Shown: positions 52,695 through 52,714 of the stretch, in pieces
How positions within the stretch are numbered: position 1 is the stretch's first letter
Layout: each line of letters opens with the position of its first letter
Assembly (NCBI RefSeq): GCF_000466965.1
Contig: NZ_BATB01000016.1
Span: forward strand, 1-52,714
Reading direction: 5' to 3'
Source: Limimaricola cinnabarinus LL-001
Lineage (GTDB): Bacteria > Pseudomonadota > Alphaproteobacteria > Rhodobacterales > Rhodobacteraceae
Length of the DNA stretch: 52,714 nt
The notes under the pieces: model-generated
Seen by the model: only the letters and a program-made list of their open reading frames with translations
Told to the model about the DNA's origin: nothing
Databases searched by the model: none
Translations under genes and position numbers: made by a program

Positions 52695-52714
52695 GCAGAC
52701 GGCGCGCCGTCTGC
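52695..52714. repeat. 20-bp perfect palindrome at the right edge
   Basis: GCAGACGGCG is followed directly by its complement CGCCGTCTGC, forming a perfect 20-bp palindrome 18 bases after the glutathione S-transferase stop. It is probably the stem of a terminator whose tail lies outside the window. Confidence 0.5.

Noticed and set aside
1..52714. tRNA, rRNA, CRISPR arrays, insertion sequences and prophage genes
   Set aside because: I looked in the gaps between genes and found no cloverleaf-like sequence, regularly spaced repeats, transposase or phage structural genes.

Overview
The window is about two-thirds G+C and is chromosomal housekeeping DNA of an alphaproteobacterium, most likely Rhodobacteraceae (Rhodobacterales). 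The placement is an inference from gene content and order: rpmI-rplT-pheS-pheT, argH-small lipoprotein-DUF2834-lysA-DUF4175/TIGR02302, an aa3-type cytochrome oxidase subunit IV of 48 residues, DUF1244, a DmdC-like acyl-CoA dehydrogenase, a plant-type glutamate-cysteine ligase, and pyrB followed by a dihydroorotase-like gene. I see no rRNA, tRNA, CRISPR array, insertion sequence or prophage. No stretch longer than about 245 bases lacks a gene.

Layout. 1-6.9 kb (minus strand): mscL, then pyk, rpmI-rplT and pheS-ORF-pheT. An AT-richer membrane ORF is lodged between pheS and pheT. 7.1-14.7 kb: an N-formylglutamate amidohydrolase family protein, DUF1244, DUF1992, a D-amino-acid aminotransferase, a dipeptide epimerase overlapping a metallo-beta-lactamase hydrolase, an acyl-CoA dehydrogenase, the tRNA t6A enzyme TsaC/Sua5 and a YigZ/IMPACT protein. 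14.7-20.3 kb: a voltage-sensor-like potassium channel ending in a zinc ribbon, the overlapping pyrB-pyrC'-plsY operon, a TM2 protein and gshA. 20.4-28.6 kb: rsmE, ubiA, a BON-like/OmpA envelope protein with a coiled-coil membrane partner, a uracil-DNA glycosylase-like gene, a LysE exporter, moaB, a DsbD-N-like protein and yqgE. 28.7-39.8 kb: a TlpA-like thioredoxin, argH-lipoprotein-DUF2834-lysA-DUF4175, a very acidic MJ0042 zinc-finger membrane protein, and ftsE-ftsX-plsC-flavoprotein. 39.8-52.7 kb: accA, DUF6173, cytochrome oxidase subunit IV, a lipoprotein of possible permuted papain fold, mobA-GNAT, greA, ETF-QO, a TPR lipoprotein-like protein, ispE, a polyprenyl diphosphate synthase, DUF2007-TrmN6, DUF465 and a glutathione S-transferase.

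How the genes work together. Translation and RNA modification genes (rpmI, rplT, pheST, tsaC, rsmE, trmN6) and pyrimidine, arginine, lysine and fatty-acid synthesis (pyrB/C', argH, lysA, accA, plsY, plsC) are spread across the window. Ubiquinone synthesis (polyprenyl diphosphate synthase, ubiA) and isoprenoid supply (ispE) feed a respiratory chain represented by ETF-QO and oxidase subunit IV. Many neighbours overlap by 1-4 bases (ATGA/GTGA), which supports translational coupling.

An important caveat: ten genes each carry one reading-frame break that is repaired by restoring one missing base: pyk, the aminotransferase, the channel, gshA, the OmpA gene, the UDG-like gene, yqgE, the papain-like lipoprotein, the GNAT gene and ispE. 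Several of these are essential or central, so I read the breaks as deletion errors in the consensus rather than true pseudogenes. Full-length coordinates across each break are given here. No complete new multi-gene system is evident. The best leads are the foreign-looking ORF inside pheST, the metal-site-less PyrC', the zinc-ribbon channel, the papain-like lipoprotein and the tiny argH-lysA lipoprotein.
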